Part shown: piece by piece, positions 45,816 to 53,954 of the stretch | How the letters are laid out: every line of letters begins with the position of its first letter | Position numbering within the stretch: position 1 is the stretch's first letter | Assembly: GCF_900142845.1 (NCBI RefSeq) | Contig: NZ_FSRU01000001.1 | Coordinates: forward strand, 3,869,706-3,933,705 | Direction of reading: 5' to 3' | From: Paraburkholderia phenazinium | GTDB lineage: Bacteria > Pseudomonadota > Gammaproteobacteria > Burkholderiales > Burkholderiaceae | DNA length: 64,000 bases | Notes under the pieces: generated by a model | Told to the model about the DNA's origin: nothing | The model's database searches: none | Seen by the model: the letters and a program-made list of their open reading frames with translations, nothing else | Position numbers and translations under genes: made by a program

Positions 45816-46532
45816 ATGTGCCCTCACCCGAATATCGCATCCACCGCCTTCCTGATCTCCGATCCGGCCCGCGCCAGCATGCTGATGGCGCTGGTCGACG
45901 GACACGCGCTACCCGCCGGCGAGCTCGCCTACGCGGCCGGCGTGACCGCCCAGACGGCCAGTACACATCTGGCGAAGCTGCTGGCCGGTGGCCTCGTCGA
46001 AGTGGAAGCGCAGGGCCGTCACCGCTATTACCGGTTAGGCGGGTCGCACGTAGCATTGCTGCTGGAAAACCTCGCCTCGATCACGCCATTGAGCCGCCCT
46101 CGTACCAGGCCGCTCAGCGGCGACGCGCAGAAACTGCGCTTTGCGCGCTGCTGCTACGACCATCTGGCCGGGCAACTCGGCGTGGCGATGACCCAGGCGC
46201 TGGAGCGGCGTGGGGTGATCGTTGCAGCGGCGGACAAGCAATTCGAGGTCACGTCAGAGGGGATCGAATGGTTCGGCAGGATGGGCCTGAATGTGCCGGC
46301 GTTGCAGCCCACCCGGCGCGGCCTTGCGCGCCAGTGTCTGGACTGGTCGGAGCGGCAGCATCATCTGGCGGGACCGCTCGGTGTGCAATGGATGAGCCTG
46401 CTGTGCACCAACGGCTGGCTGCGGCGGGTCAAGGCCACACGCGCGGTGCAGGTGACGCCGCACGGCTGGGTGTGGTTGAAAGAACAATTGGGCATCGAAG
46501 GCAGGTTGGGAGAACTCGCCCACGATGCCTGA
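45816..46532 (+). CDS. ArsR-type winged-helix transcriptional regulator with C-terminal extension
   Basis: 238 residues. The N-terminal HTH is SDPARASMLMALVDGHALPAGELAYAAGVTAQTASTHLAKLLAGGLVEVEAQGRHRYYRL in family layout (quoted in parts: ASTHLAKLLAGGLVEVE; GRHRYYRLGG). A roughly 130-residue C-terminal domain follows, with FARCCYDHLAGQLGVAMTQA and CLDWSERQHHLAGPLG, where Cys and His residues could bind metal or sense redox state. ATG 45816 follows GCAGGAGAA; the upstream in-frame start at 45777 has no site. It is divergent from the flavin reductase gene and may regulate it. Confidence 0.83.
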   Translation: MCPHPNIASTAFLISDPARASMLMALVDGHALPAGELAYAAGVTAQTASTHLAKLLAGGLVEVEAQGRHRYYRLGGSHVALLLENLASITPLSRPRTRPLSGDAQKLRFARCCYDHLAGQLGVAMTQALERRGVIVAAADKQFEVTSEGIEWFGRMGLNVPALQPTRRGLARQCLDWSERQHHLAGPLGVQWMSLLCTNGWLRRVKATRAVQVTPHGWVWLKEQLGIEGRLGELAHDA

Positions 46533-46610
46533 GACGCGCCGCCGTGCGGCGGTGGTCTTGCTGCGCAAATTGGCGAGTCGCGCGCGGCAGCCCTTGCCCG
46601 CGCATCCGCG

Positions 46611-46928
46611 CTAGCTCTTCTCGCTATGCGCCACATCCAACGGTTTGTGCTGCTCTTCGCCGAGCCCTGGGAAAAACGCATTCCACGCCGCACGAACGCC
46701 TTCGGCCGCGGTCGCTTCGGCGCTGAAGGTTTCGCTCTCGCCGGAGCGGGCCGGATCGGCAGAGAGCCCTCGCCAATGCGTGAACACCAGCAGCGGCTTT
46801 TCACTCCACTCTTTATCACCGAACTTCGCAAACGCGGTCTCGCCGCTCACAAGCTGAACTTCATACCAGCCGTCACGGACAGGGGCGTAACGGTCCAGCG
46901 GAAACCACGCGGTCGGTCGAATGTCCAT
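46611..46928 (-). CDS. Hypothetical protein, small soluble domain
   Basis: 105 residues from ATG 46928, spaced best from AGAGGAC; the adjacent ATG at 46931 is the alternative. IRPTAWFPLDRYAPVRDGWYEVQL and AKFGDKEWSEKPLLVFTHWRG resemble small phage-like or housekeeping domains that display a Trp-rich beta-sheet, but I cannot name a family with confidence. Acidic, no signal peptide, no TM. It stands alone between the ArsR-type gene and the MocR gene. Confidence 0.6.
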   Translation of the reverse strand: MDIRPTAWFPLDRYAPVRDGWYEVQLVSGETAFAKFGDKEWSEKPLLVFTHWRGLSADPARSGESETFSAEATAAEGVRAAWNAFFPGLGEEQHKPLDVAHSEKS

Positions 46929-47138
46929 CATGTCCTCTCTGGTCGAAAGATCGTCACGAGTGAACAGAAGGCATTCTTCATGCCCGACGCTGCGGCTGAG
47001 CGCCGTCAACATGACGCGAAGGCCCGCGCGTATTCAGCGCGGGCGAAGGGCATCGGTGGCCGGCTGTTGCGTCGACGCGCGCGATGCGCGTGTGACGAGG
47101 TAAGGAGCAGTCACCCTCTGTTGCAGCGAGAGTAAGAC

Positions 47139-48635
47139 TTACACGGTATGTCGATGCAGCAAGCGGCGCGCGCCACCCGCCACTTTGCTCACACACTGCG
47201 CGAGCGCGCCGACCGCATCCGCAATCTGCTCGGCAGGCGTGTTGCCGTAGCCGATCACGAGGCCGTTGTCCTCATCGCACGGTTGCAGCGCGAAGCTGGA
47301 GAGCGCACGCGGATTGAGCCGCTGCTGCTGCGCCAGATCGACGACCGCGCGGTCCGAAATACGCGGCGGCAAGCGAAGCGTCAGATGCATGCCGCAATTG
47401 CCGCCGAGAATCTGTGCCGCTTCGAAGTACCCGGCCAGCGCCTCGCGCAACGCCTGCTGCCGCTCGCGATAGAGCCGCCGCATGCGCCCAAGGTGACGGC
47501 CAAATTCGCCCGCTTCGATAAAGTTTGCCAACGCCGTTTGCTCGAGCCGGTGGCCGCCGCGCAGCATCTCTTGCAGCGCGATGCGCGTAGGCTCCGCCAT
47601 GCTGCGCGGCAGCACCACAAAGCCGATGCGCAGCGCCGGAAACATCGTCTTGCTGAACGACCCCACATACAGCACCGGAGCATCGGGCACGAGCCCCTGC
47701 ATGCTGGCAATCGGCTCGCCCGTGTGACGAAACTCGCCGTCGTAGTCATCCTCGATCAACCAGGCGCCGATGCGTCGCGCCTGCGCAATGAGATCGAGCC
47801 GCCGCGCCACGGAGAGTACCGCGCCAGTCGGATACTGGTGCGCGGGCGACGTATAGATCAGCTTGGGCGGGCTGACACGCCAGGCATCCGGCGGCACGAC
47901 CATGCCCTCATGATCGACCCGCATCGGCACGGTCTTCAGATCGCCCAGGTTGAAAGCGGCTTTGGCGCCGCGATAACCCGGATCTTCGACCCACGCGGTA
48001 TCGCCGGGGTTGGTGAGCAGGCTCACACACAGGTTTAGCGCCTCCTGGGCACCCTCGGTAATCACCACCTGAGAGCCGTCGCAGCGTACCCCGCGCGCCA
48101 TCCGCAGATGCGCGGCGATGGCGTCGCGCAAAGCCGGCTCGCCCGCCGGCTCGCCGTAGCCAAGCAACTGAGGCAAGCCTTGCTCCATGGCCCGTTCCAG
48201 CGAGCGGCGCCAGGCGCTCAGCGGAAAGCGTTCCAGCGCCGGGCTGCCCGGTGTCATCACCGAGGTCATATCGAACTGCGTGCGAGTGGCGGCGAAGCGC
48301 ATGAGCCGCGCCGCGTACGCGATCTCGGCCGGGGCCGGGTCCTGATGCGTGTCGGCGTGGGACGCGGCGCTCGAAAGCGAGCTCACCCGGGTGCCCCTGC
48401 GGTCGGCCAGTACATAGCCTTCGGCAAGCAAATGGTCGTAGGCGATGACCACCGTGTTGCGCGACACGCCGAGCTCCGCCGCGAGCAGCCGCGACGACGG
48501 CAACAACGCGCCCGCCGGCAGACGGCCGGCCAGAATCGCCTGCTGCAGACGCTCGATCAGTTGCTTCTGCAGCGGCACCGGCTTGCCGGCCGGCGTGAGC
48601 GCGCCGTGGGACAACGGCCCTATGATCTCGATCAT
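47139..48635 (-). CDS. MocR/GabR-family regulator (GntR winged helix fused to a PLP aminotransferase-like domain)
   Basis: 498 residues. The N-terminal GntR HTH is KQLIERLQQAILAGRLPAGA with LAAELGVSRNTVVIAYDHLL. From about residue 120 there is a fold-type I aminotransferase-like domain, with GYGEPAGEPALRDAIAAHL, EDPGYRG, YTSPAHQYPTG, and the PLP Lys in YVGSFSKTMFPALRIGF. ATG 48635 is preferred over TTG 48653. MocR proteins bind PLP and an amine or amino acid effector and usually regulate a divergent gene, here the GNAT acetyltransferase at 48793. Confidence 0.88.
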   Translation of the reverse strand: MIEIIGPLSHGALTPAGKPVPLQKQLIERLQQAILAGRLPAGALLPSSRLLAAELGVSRNTVVIAYDHLLAEGYVLADRRGTRVSSLSSAASHADTHQDPAPAEIAYAARLMRFAATRTQFDMTSVMTPGSPALERFPLSAWRRSLERAMEQGLPQLLGYGEPAGEPALRDAIAAHLRMARGVRCDGSQVVITEGAQEALNLCVSLLTNPGDTAWVEDPGYRGAKAAFNLGDLKTVPMRVDHEGMVVPPDAWRVSPPKLIYTSPAHQYPTGAVLSVARRLDLIAQARRIGAWLIEDDYDGEFRHTGEPIASMQGLVPDAPVLYVGSFSKTMFPALRIGFVVLPRSMAEPTRIALQEMLRGGHRLEQTALANFIEAGEFGRHLGRMRRLYRERQQALREALAGYFEAAQILGGNCGMHLTLRLPPRISDRAVVDLAQQQRLNPRALSSFALQPCDEDNGLVIGYGNTPAEQIADAVGALAQCVSKVAGGARRLLHRHTV

Positions 48636-48792
48636 CGTCACTGGACCTATCAAATGGTGGTTCTCTGGATCTTTTTAACATACCACGTTTGCCGTATCGT
48701 CTCTGTTGAATGCAACTCAGGCAAGATCTGATCAACGCCGTTGCGCGACCCTTCAGCGGGTCATCGGGCAACAAGCAAGCAAGGAGAGGAAC

Positions 48793-49551
48793 GTGGCACA
48801 ACGTCTCAACGAATACATGCAGCCGATCGGCTTACCGGTGCCGGACTGGAAAGGCGCACAACTGCCGGGGCGCGAGCCGCTCGTCGGGCGCTATTGCCGG
48901 ATCGAGCGGGTGGACGTCGAGCGCCATGTCGAAGACCTGTACGAGGCCTATCGCACCGCCGAGGACGGTCGCGACTGGACCTATCTGGCGGTAGGGCCGT
49001 TCGAGAGCCTCGAAGCGTATCGGGAACATCTGACCAAAGCGGCAACGCTAACCGATCCGATGCACCATGCGGTGATCGACCTGGCTACGGGCAAGGCCGT
49101 CGGCACGCTGGCCTTGATGCGCATCGATGCGCCTAATGGCGTGATCGAAGTGGGTCACGTGACCTATTCGCCGCGTCTGAAAAGGACCCGCATCGCGACT
49201 GATGCAATGGGGCTGATGATGAAATACGTGTTCGAGGATCTGGGCTACCGGCGCTTCGAATGGAAATGCGACTCCCTCAATGGGCCGTCGCGGGCGGCTG
49301 CGCTGCGGTATGGCTTCAAGTTCGAAGGGATCTTTCGCCAGGCGATCGTCACACGTGGACGTAACCGGGATACAGCATGGTTTTCGGTCATCGACAGCGA
49401 ATACCCTGCGGTGCGCGACGGCTTCGCGCAGTGGCTCGACGAGCGCAATTTCGACGCGCAGGGCAATCAGCGCGAGCGGTTGGGCGATCTGATCGCGCAA
49501 CGGCAAGCGCTGGCGGCGGAGGTCGAAGCGAAGGCGAAGGCTGGCGGCTGA
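48793..49551 (+). CDS. GNAT-family N-acetyltransferase (RimL-type), divergent from the MocR gene
   Basis: 252 residues from GTG 48793, preceded by AAGGAGAGGA. The acetyl-CoA fold is visible in GKAVGTLALMRIDAPNGVIE, RTRIATDAMGLMMKYVFEDL and RRFEWKCDSLNGPSRAAALR. The group acetylates protein N-termini or small amines; members next to MocR regulators probably act on a polyamine-like or amino acid substrate. Upstream in-frame ATG 48706 would extend into the divergent promoter region and is rejected. Confidence 0.85.
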   Translation: MAQRLNEYMQPIGLPVPDWKGAQLPGREPLVGRYCRIERVDVERHVEDLYEAYRTAEDGRDWTYLAVGPFESLEAYREHLTKAATLTDPMHHAVIDLATGKAVGTLALMRIDAPNGVIEVGHVTYSPRLKRTRIATDAMGLMMKYVFEDLGYRRFEWKCDSLNGPSRAAALRYGFKFEGIFRQAIVTRGRNRDTAWFSVIDSEYPAVRDGFAQWLDERNFDAQGNQRERLGDLIAQRQALAAEVEAKAKAGG

Positions 49552-49663
49552 AATCGCCGCTGGCTTTGCGCTTGCTTCCGAACGCCGGCTATCTGGCGCC
49601 TGGTTACCTGGCGCGGCCTGCTGTCCGTCAGCCGGACCGGGGCTACCGCGCCTCGTACTCGTG

Positions 49664-50200
49664 TCAGGCCGGCGCGGCGGCGCGGCGAAACTGGATAGTC
49701 GGCTTGCCCTTGTAGACGCCGCGAACCCACTCTACGTAACCGCACTTTTGCGCTACCCGCAGGGACGCTGTGTTCTCCGGCGCAATGATGCAAGCAGTGT
49801 GGGTGGCGGGCCATTCTGCATCGGCCCAGCGTAGCGCCGCGCGCACCGCCTCGGTTGCGTAGCCGCGCCCGTGGGCCGCGGGCGTCAGCGCCCAGCCGAT
49901 CTCGGGCATGTCGTCGAGCGGCGGCTCGATCTGACGCCGGAAATTGGCGAAGCCCACTTCGCCGACAAAGCGGCCGCTCTCCTTTTCACGCACCACCCAA
50001 TAGCCGAAGTCCAGCAGCGCCCAATGCCCGACGTAGCGCAACAGACGCGCCCAAACCTCTTCGCGGGTAGACGGCTGGCCGCCGATAAAGCGAATCACCT
50101 CCGGATCGGACCACATCGCAAAGCTGTCGTCGAAATCCTCGATGACATGAGGACGCATGGTCAGACGATCAGTCTCGAGGAACGTGCTGGACTGGGCCAT
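49664..50200 (-). CDS. GNAT-family N-acetyltransferase (RimJ/RimL-like)
   Basis: 178 residues from ATG 50200. FLETDRLTMRPHVIEDFDD starts the domain, GRFVGEVGFANFRRQIEPP and AHGRGYATEAVRAALRWAD (acetyl-CoA pyrophosphate loop) follow, and NTASLRVAQKCGYVEW ends it. This is the common RimJ/RimL-type acetyltransferase of unknown substrate. The longer frame to 50863 is antisense to the LysR gene and not coding. It lies 95 bp downstream of the LysR stop on the same strand. Confidence 0.84.
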   Translation of the reverse strand: MAQSSTFLETDRLTMRPHVIEDFDDSFAMWSDPEVIRFIGGQPSTREEVWARLLRYVGHWALLDFGYWVVREKESGRFVGEVGFANFRRQIEPPLDDMPEIGWALTPAAHGRGYATEAVRAALRWADAEWPATHTACIIAPENTASLRVAQKCGYVEWVRGVYKGKPTIQFRRAAAPA

Positions 50201-50295
50201 GGTGCGGAAAATGGGGTTGAAGGTGGTTGGGATGATCGCAGATTTTGGGCAATGCGTTAGGCAATGCCATGCAAGTACCGAACTTCGCACTCGCT

Positions 50296-51162
50296 CTACG
50301 CCAGCTCCAAAAACCGCTCCAAACACGGGTTGCGATTCACCGGCGACCACACCAGCACCTGCTCGATTGTCGGTGCATCGGCCAGCGGCCGGAACACCAC
50401 GCCTGCAAGCTGCGCCTTGCGCATCGAAGCCGGCACGAGCGCAACACCGACACCCTCGTCGACCAGACTGAGCACCGTCTGCTGCAGTTGCACCTCGAAA
50501 CGGATATCCGGCTCGAAGCCCCCCGAGCGGCAATGCTCGAGGATGGTGGCGCGCAAGGTGGGCGCCACTTCCTCCGACGCCAGCACAAACGGCTCCCCCG
50601 CCAGTTGCGCAATCTTCAGTTGCCGCGCCCGCGCTCGTGGATGAGTCCGCGACAGCGCCACACACAGCGGCTCGCTGACAATCGTGCGCATGGCGAGGCT
50701 CCTGTTCGGCGCGCCCGGAAACATGATTGCCGCGTCGATCTGGCCGGCCAGCACCTGCGCAGCAAGATCGTTCGACACCACCTCGCGCAGATTGAGCGCC
50801 ACTTCCGGATATGCCGAACCGAAAGTCCGCGCGTAACTGGGCACCACGCTGTACGCGGCACACATCGTGAAGCCGATCGCCAGCGTCCCCGTGTCGCCGT
50901 GCGCGGCCGCCTGGGCATTACGCGCGGCCTGTTCGATTGCGCTGAGAATCGCCTTGGCGTCGGCGTAGAACCGCTCGCCGGCCGCCGTCAGCGTGACGCT
51001 GCGCGGACTGCGCTCGATCAGCGTGACGCCGAGACTCGCCTCCAGCGCCGCCAGTTGGCGACTCAACGGCGGTTGCGACAGGTTGAGCCGCGCCGCGGCC
51101 CGGCCGAAATGGCGGGTCTCGGCCAGCGTCACGAAGTAGCGTAGCGGTTTGACGTCGATCAC
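50296..51162 (-). CDS. LysR-family transcriptional regulator
   Basis: About 288 residues: LRYFVTLAETRHFGRAAARL with LSQPPLSRQLAALEASLGVTL is the winged-helix domain, followed by a type 2 periplasmic-binding-like effector domain (GTLAIGFTMCAAYSVVPSY; DAAIMFPGAPNRSLAMR; GVALVPASM). GTG 51162 gives the usual LysR start (VKPLRYF); TTG 51213 would add 17 unmatched residues. It is divergent from an AEC transporter gene 107 bp away and probably regulates it. Confidence 0.87.
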   Translation of the reverse strand: MIDVKPLRYFVTLAETRHFGRAAARLNLSQPPLSRQLAALEASLGVTLIERSPRSVTLTAAGERFYADAKAILSAIEQAARNAQAAAHGDTGTLAIGFTMCAAYSVVPSYARTFGSAYPEVALNLREVVSNDLAAQVLAGQIDAAIMFPGAPNRSLAMRTIVSEPLCVALSRTHPRARARQLKIAQLAGEPFVLASEEVAPTLRATILEHCRSGGFEPDIRFEVQLQQTVLSLVDEGVGVALVPASMRKAQLAGVVFRPLADAPTIEQVLVWSPVNRNPCLERFLELA

Positions 51163-51269
51163 GATGCAAAAAAGGTATTGTTGGGCACTCGAAACGGTAT
51201 TTGATTGTATCAACGTGAACCACTACTCTGGCGAATCGTCTTTTCTCAGCCTGTCGGCCTGCCTCACTG

Positions 51270-52220
51270 ATGTTATCGACCCTCGAGATTCTGCTCCCCG
51301 TATTCGGCCTGATTTTCGCGGGTTTCGTGTGCCGCAAGCGCGGCCTGCTGGGGCCCACGGCCGCGTCGGAACTGAACCGCTTCGTCGTCTGGCTCGCGCT
51401 GCCCGCGCTGCTGTTCGACATCATGGCCCACGCCACCTGGCGTCAGTTGTATCAGCCGGCGTTTGTCGCGACCTTCGCGCTGGCCTGCGCCGGGATATTC
51501 TTGCTGATTCTCGCCGTGCGTCTGCTGGGCGGCCGGCCCCTGGCCGACGCCAGCGTCGATGCGATTGCGGGCTCGTATCCGAACACCGGCTACATCGGCT
51601 TTCCGCTGTGCCTGATCGCGTTTGGACCCGTCAGCCTGACGCCGACCACGATCGCTACGATCCTCGTCGCCTGCGTGCTGTTTGCAATCGCGATTGTCCT
51701 GATCGAGGTGGGTCTGCAGACCGAGCGCGCGCCTCACCGGCTGGCGTTGAAGGTGGTGGGTTCGCTGGCGCGCAATCCGCTGATTGTTTCGCCCATCGTC
51801 GGCGTGCTGGTGGCCAGCGTTCACGTCACGTTGCCGCAAAGCGCGGAGACGTTTCTGAAACTGCTGGGCGGCGCCGCAAGCCCATGCGCGCTGGTGAGCC
51901 TCGGTCTGTTCCTCGCAGAAAAGCGCGAGGGTCAAGCCAAGGCGACGAAAAACGGCGCTTCACTGCTGCTTACCGCCACCAAGTTGCTGCTGCAACCGGC
52001 CTTGACCTGGTGGCTCGCCGCACGTGTGTTTGCGCTGTCGCCCATGCTGGTTGAAATGGCCGTCGTGCTGGCTGCCCTGCCCACCGGCACCGGTCCGTTC
52101 ATGCTTGCGGAGTTTTATCGGCGCGAAGCGCACATCACATCGCGGACTATTCTTCTGTCCACCTTGGGTTCGCTCGTCACGCTCTCGCTGCTGCTATTGT
52201 TTATGCGGCACGGCGCCTGA
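51270..52220 (+). CDS. AEC-family (auxin efflux carrier-like) transporter
   Basis: 316 residues with about ten TM helices in two bundles. ELNRFVVWLALPALLFDIMA and GSYPNTGYIGFPLCLIAFG are the conserved TM2 and TM4 regions of AEC/MdcF carriers, and GGAASPCALVSLGLFLAEKR is the repeat-2 counterpart. Bacterial members move small carboxylates such as malonate or malate. It is divergent from the LysR gene, with a direct-repeat site and a sterol-desaturase-family gene downstream. Confidence 0.86.
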   Translation: MLSTLEILLPVFGLIFAGFVCRKRGLLGPTAASELNRFVVWLALPALLFDIMAHATWRQLYQPAFVATFALACAGIFLLILAVRLLGGRPLADASVDAIAGSYPNTGYIGFPLCLIAFGPVSLTPTTIATILVACVLFAIAIVLIEVGLQTERAPHRLALKVVGSLARNPLIVSPIVGVLVASVHVTLPQSAETFLKLLGGAASPCALVSLGLFLAEKREGQAKATKNGASLLLTATKLLLQPALTWWLAARVFALSPMLVEMAVVLAALPTGTGPFMLAEFYRREAHITSRTILLSTLGSLVTLSLLLLFMRHGA

Positions 52221-52283
52221 ACGACGGCGTGGCGGTGCGGTGGTGCGGCACGTTCACGCTCGCTCGCGTCGTGACACTGCGCG

Positions 52284-52302
52284 ACATATCTCGCACATAT
52301 CT
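52284..52302 (+). repeat. 11-bp-spaced direct repeat upstream of the second sterol-desaturase-family gene
   Basis: ACATATCT occurs at 52284-52291 and again at 52295-52302, separated by CGC. An eight-base tandem site with an 11-bp period is the geometry bound by OmpR-type response regulators, one protomer per turn. It lies about 95 bases before ATG 52398. Function inferred from spacing only. Confidence 0.4.
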
Positions 52303-52397
52303 TTTAACCGTGCCCGTCCCTAGACTGGTTTCATGGGACGCGGCGGCGATCGGTGCCGCAGACGATTCGTCCCCTCACGAGTCGGAACAGGCACACA

Positions 52398-53276
52398 ATG
52401 ATCTCCACAGGAAAAATTTCGCTCTTTGCTACAGCGATTGTCGTCAGCGCGTCGATGATCGAAGCATGGGTCCTCAGCCGCAAAAAAACCGCGCATTTCG
52501 ACTGGCATGAAGTGATGCTGTCGTTGACCGACCTGGTCGGCCGCAAGCTGCTTGCGCTCCTGCCCTTATCGCTGGCTGCGCCGATCTTCGCGTTTGCATG
52601 GGACCATCGCATCTATACGGCCACTATCAACAGCGCGTTGATGGTGTTGTTGCTGTTCGTCGGGCAAGAGTTCTTCTATTACTGGTATCACCGCGCGTCT
52701 CACCGCATCCGTTTCTTCTGGGCAACCCATGCGGTTCACTATTCGCCGAATCAACTGACGCTCTCCTCGGCATACCGTCTTGGCTGGACCGGAAAGCTGA
52801 CCGGTACCGCGATGTTCTTCACGCCGCTCGTCTGGCTCGGCATCCGCCCCGAAGTCGTGCTGGCGACGTTGATGATCAATCTGCTGTATCAGTTCTGGCT
52901 GCACAACACATGGATGCCGAAACTAGGCTGGCTGGAATATGTGTTCAACACGCCATCGGCTCATCGCGTGCATCACGCATCGAACGTAGAGTATCTGGAT
53001 GCGAATTACGGCGGTGTGCTGATTATCTTCGATCGCCTGTTCGGCACCTACGTCGCCGAGCGCGACGATCTGCCCTGCCGCTATGGCCTCACAACGCCGA
53101 CACGTTCGCACAATCCCTTTGTCGTGCAGTTCGAACATTGGGTGAGCCTCGCTCGCGACATCGCATCGTCGAAGCGTCCGTGGACCGCGATCGGATATGT
53201 GCTGCGTCCGCCGGGTTGGAGGCCGGACGGTGCAGGGGAAACGACGGAGGATTTGCGGCGGGGGGTGACGCACTAA
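52398..53276 (+). CDS. Sterol desaturase-family membrane oxygenase
   Basis: 292 residues with about four TM helices. His clusters are YYWYHRASHRIRFFWATHAVH, FWLHNTW and AHRVHHASNVEYLDANYGG (di-iron site). LIIFDRLFGTYV follows as usual. ATG 52398 is chosen as the first start before the hydrophobic N-terminus; the longer frame from 52353 has no support. It shares the superfamily with the oxygenase at 38178 but is shorter and without the C-terminal TM extension. The lipid substrate is unknown. Confidence 0.83.
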   Translation: MISTGKISLFATAIVVSASMIEAWVLSRKKTAHFDWHEVMLSLTDLVGRKLLALLPLSLAAPIFAFAWDHRIYTATINSALMVLLLFVGQEFFYYWYHRASHRIRFFWATHAVHYSPNQLTLSSAYRLGWTGKLTGTAMFFTPLVWLGIRPEVVLATLMINLLYQFWLHNTWMPKLGWLEYVFNTPSAHRVHHASNVEYLDANYGGVLIIFDRLFGTYVAERDDLPCRYGLTTPTRSHNPFVVQFEHWVSLARDIASSKRPWTAIGYVLRPPGWRPDGAGETTEDLRRGVTH

Positions 53277-53315
53277 GGCGTGCTTGCACGGGTGTTCCGC
53301 TGCACTGAAATTGTC

Positions 53316-53340
53316 CTTGCCGAGCAAGCCTGCCGGCAAG
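53316..53340 (+). terminator. Hairpin between the sterol-desaturase-family gene and hipBA
   Basis: CTTGCCG (53316-53322) and CGGCAAG (53334-53340) form a seven-base stem with an 11-base loop. It sits 40 bases after the stop at 53276 and directly before the first hip operator. No U-tract follows, so terminator function is uncertain. Confidence 0.4.
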
Positions 53341-53343
53341 GCG

Positions 53344-53361
53344 TACAGCTTATAGCCTGTA
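53344..53361. promoter_or_regulatory. hipBA operator copy 1
   Basis: TACAGCTTATAGCCTGTA, an imperfect palindrome with TACAG/CTGTA ends. First of three copies with centres exactly 27 bp apart upstream of the hipB-like gene. Confidence 0.7.
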
Positions 53362-53370
53362 TTTGCGAAA

Positions 53371-53388
53371 TACAGCCTATAGGCTGTT
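53371..53388. promoter_or_regulatory. hipBA operator copy 2
   Basis: ACAGCCTATAGGCTGT (53372-53387) is a perfect 16-bp palindrome and the best copy. Centre 27 bp from copies 1 and 3. Confidence 0.75.
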
Positions 53389-53397
53389 ATTTGCATT

Positions 53398-53415
53398 TAC
53401 AGTCTATAACCTGTA
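53398..53415. promoter_or_regulatory. hipBA operator copy 3, containing a possible -10 element
   Basis: TACAGTCTATAACCTGTA. TATAAC at 53405-53410 inside it is a candidate -10 hexamer, so binding of the HipB-like repressor would block the promoter. GTG of the repressor lies 31 bases downstream. Confidence 0.7.
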
Positions 53416-53445
53416 TTGTGCTTGAATACGGACCGGAGACCTACG

Positions 53446-53952
53446 GTGGATTATCCGATCAAGACGCTTAATCAGCTACGGCCCATTCTGCAGGGATTCC
53501 GCAAAGCTGCTGGGCTCACGCAAGCCATGATGGCCAGTCGCCTCGGTGTGACGCAGCAGACTTACGCCCAGCTTGAGGCCAATCCGGCCGCAGTCAGCGT
53601 AGAGCGGCTCTTTAGGGTCTTGCGTGCACTGGATGTCGATCTGACGCTGGCTTACACCGCTGCGCGTCCACAGAAAGGCGGCGTTCCGCGCAAGACTGCT
53701 CCGCCTCCTCCGGCAAGCATGTCCGTCGCAGCCCGAAAAAATAAGGGTGCTAAGGCAAAGACCTTGCCGGCCGCTCACGCAAAACGCGTCACGCCTGGCA
53801 AGACGAAAAGTCCGCAGGAAACCTCATTGCGTGCCAGCAGCGCCCCAAAACGGGCTGAAACAACCCGGAAAAGCAGCAACAACAATGAGCCTACTGTCCG
53901 ACGAAGCGCCAGAACGACGGGAGGGAGCAACAAGAAAAGGGAGAATTGGTAA
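53446..53952 (+). CDS. hipB: HipB-like Xre-family antitoxin/repressor with a long basic tail
   Basis: 168 residues from GTG 53446, preceded by CCGGAGACC; the upstream in-frame ATG 53416 lies at the edge of an operator. The Xre HTH covers about residues 8-60 (LQGFRKAAGLTQAMMASRLG; TQQTYAQLEANPAAVSVERL). From about residue 75 a 90-residue tail rich in Lys, Arg, Ala, Pro and Ser follows (ARKNKGAKAKTLPAAHAKR); E. coli HipB (88 residues) has no such tail. It should neutralise the adjacent HipA kinase and repress the operon through three upstream palindromes. Confidence 0.84.
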   Translation: MDYPIKTLNQLRPILQGFRKAAGLTQAMMASRLGVTQQTYAQLEANPAAVSVERLFRVLRALDVDLTLAYTAARPQKGGVPRKTAPPPPASMSVAARKNKGAKAKTLPAAHAKRVTPGKTKSPQETSLRASSAPKRAETTRKSSNNNEPTVRRSARTTGGSNKKRENW

Positions 53953-53954
53953 AC

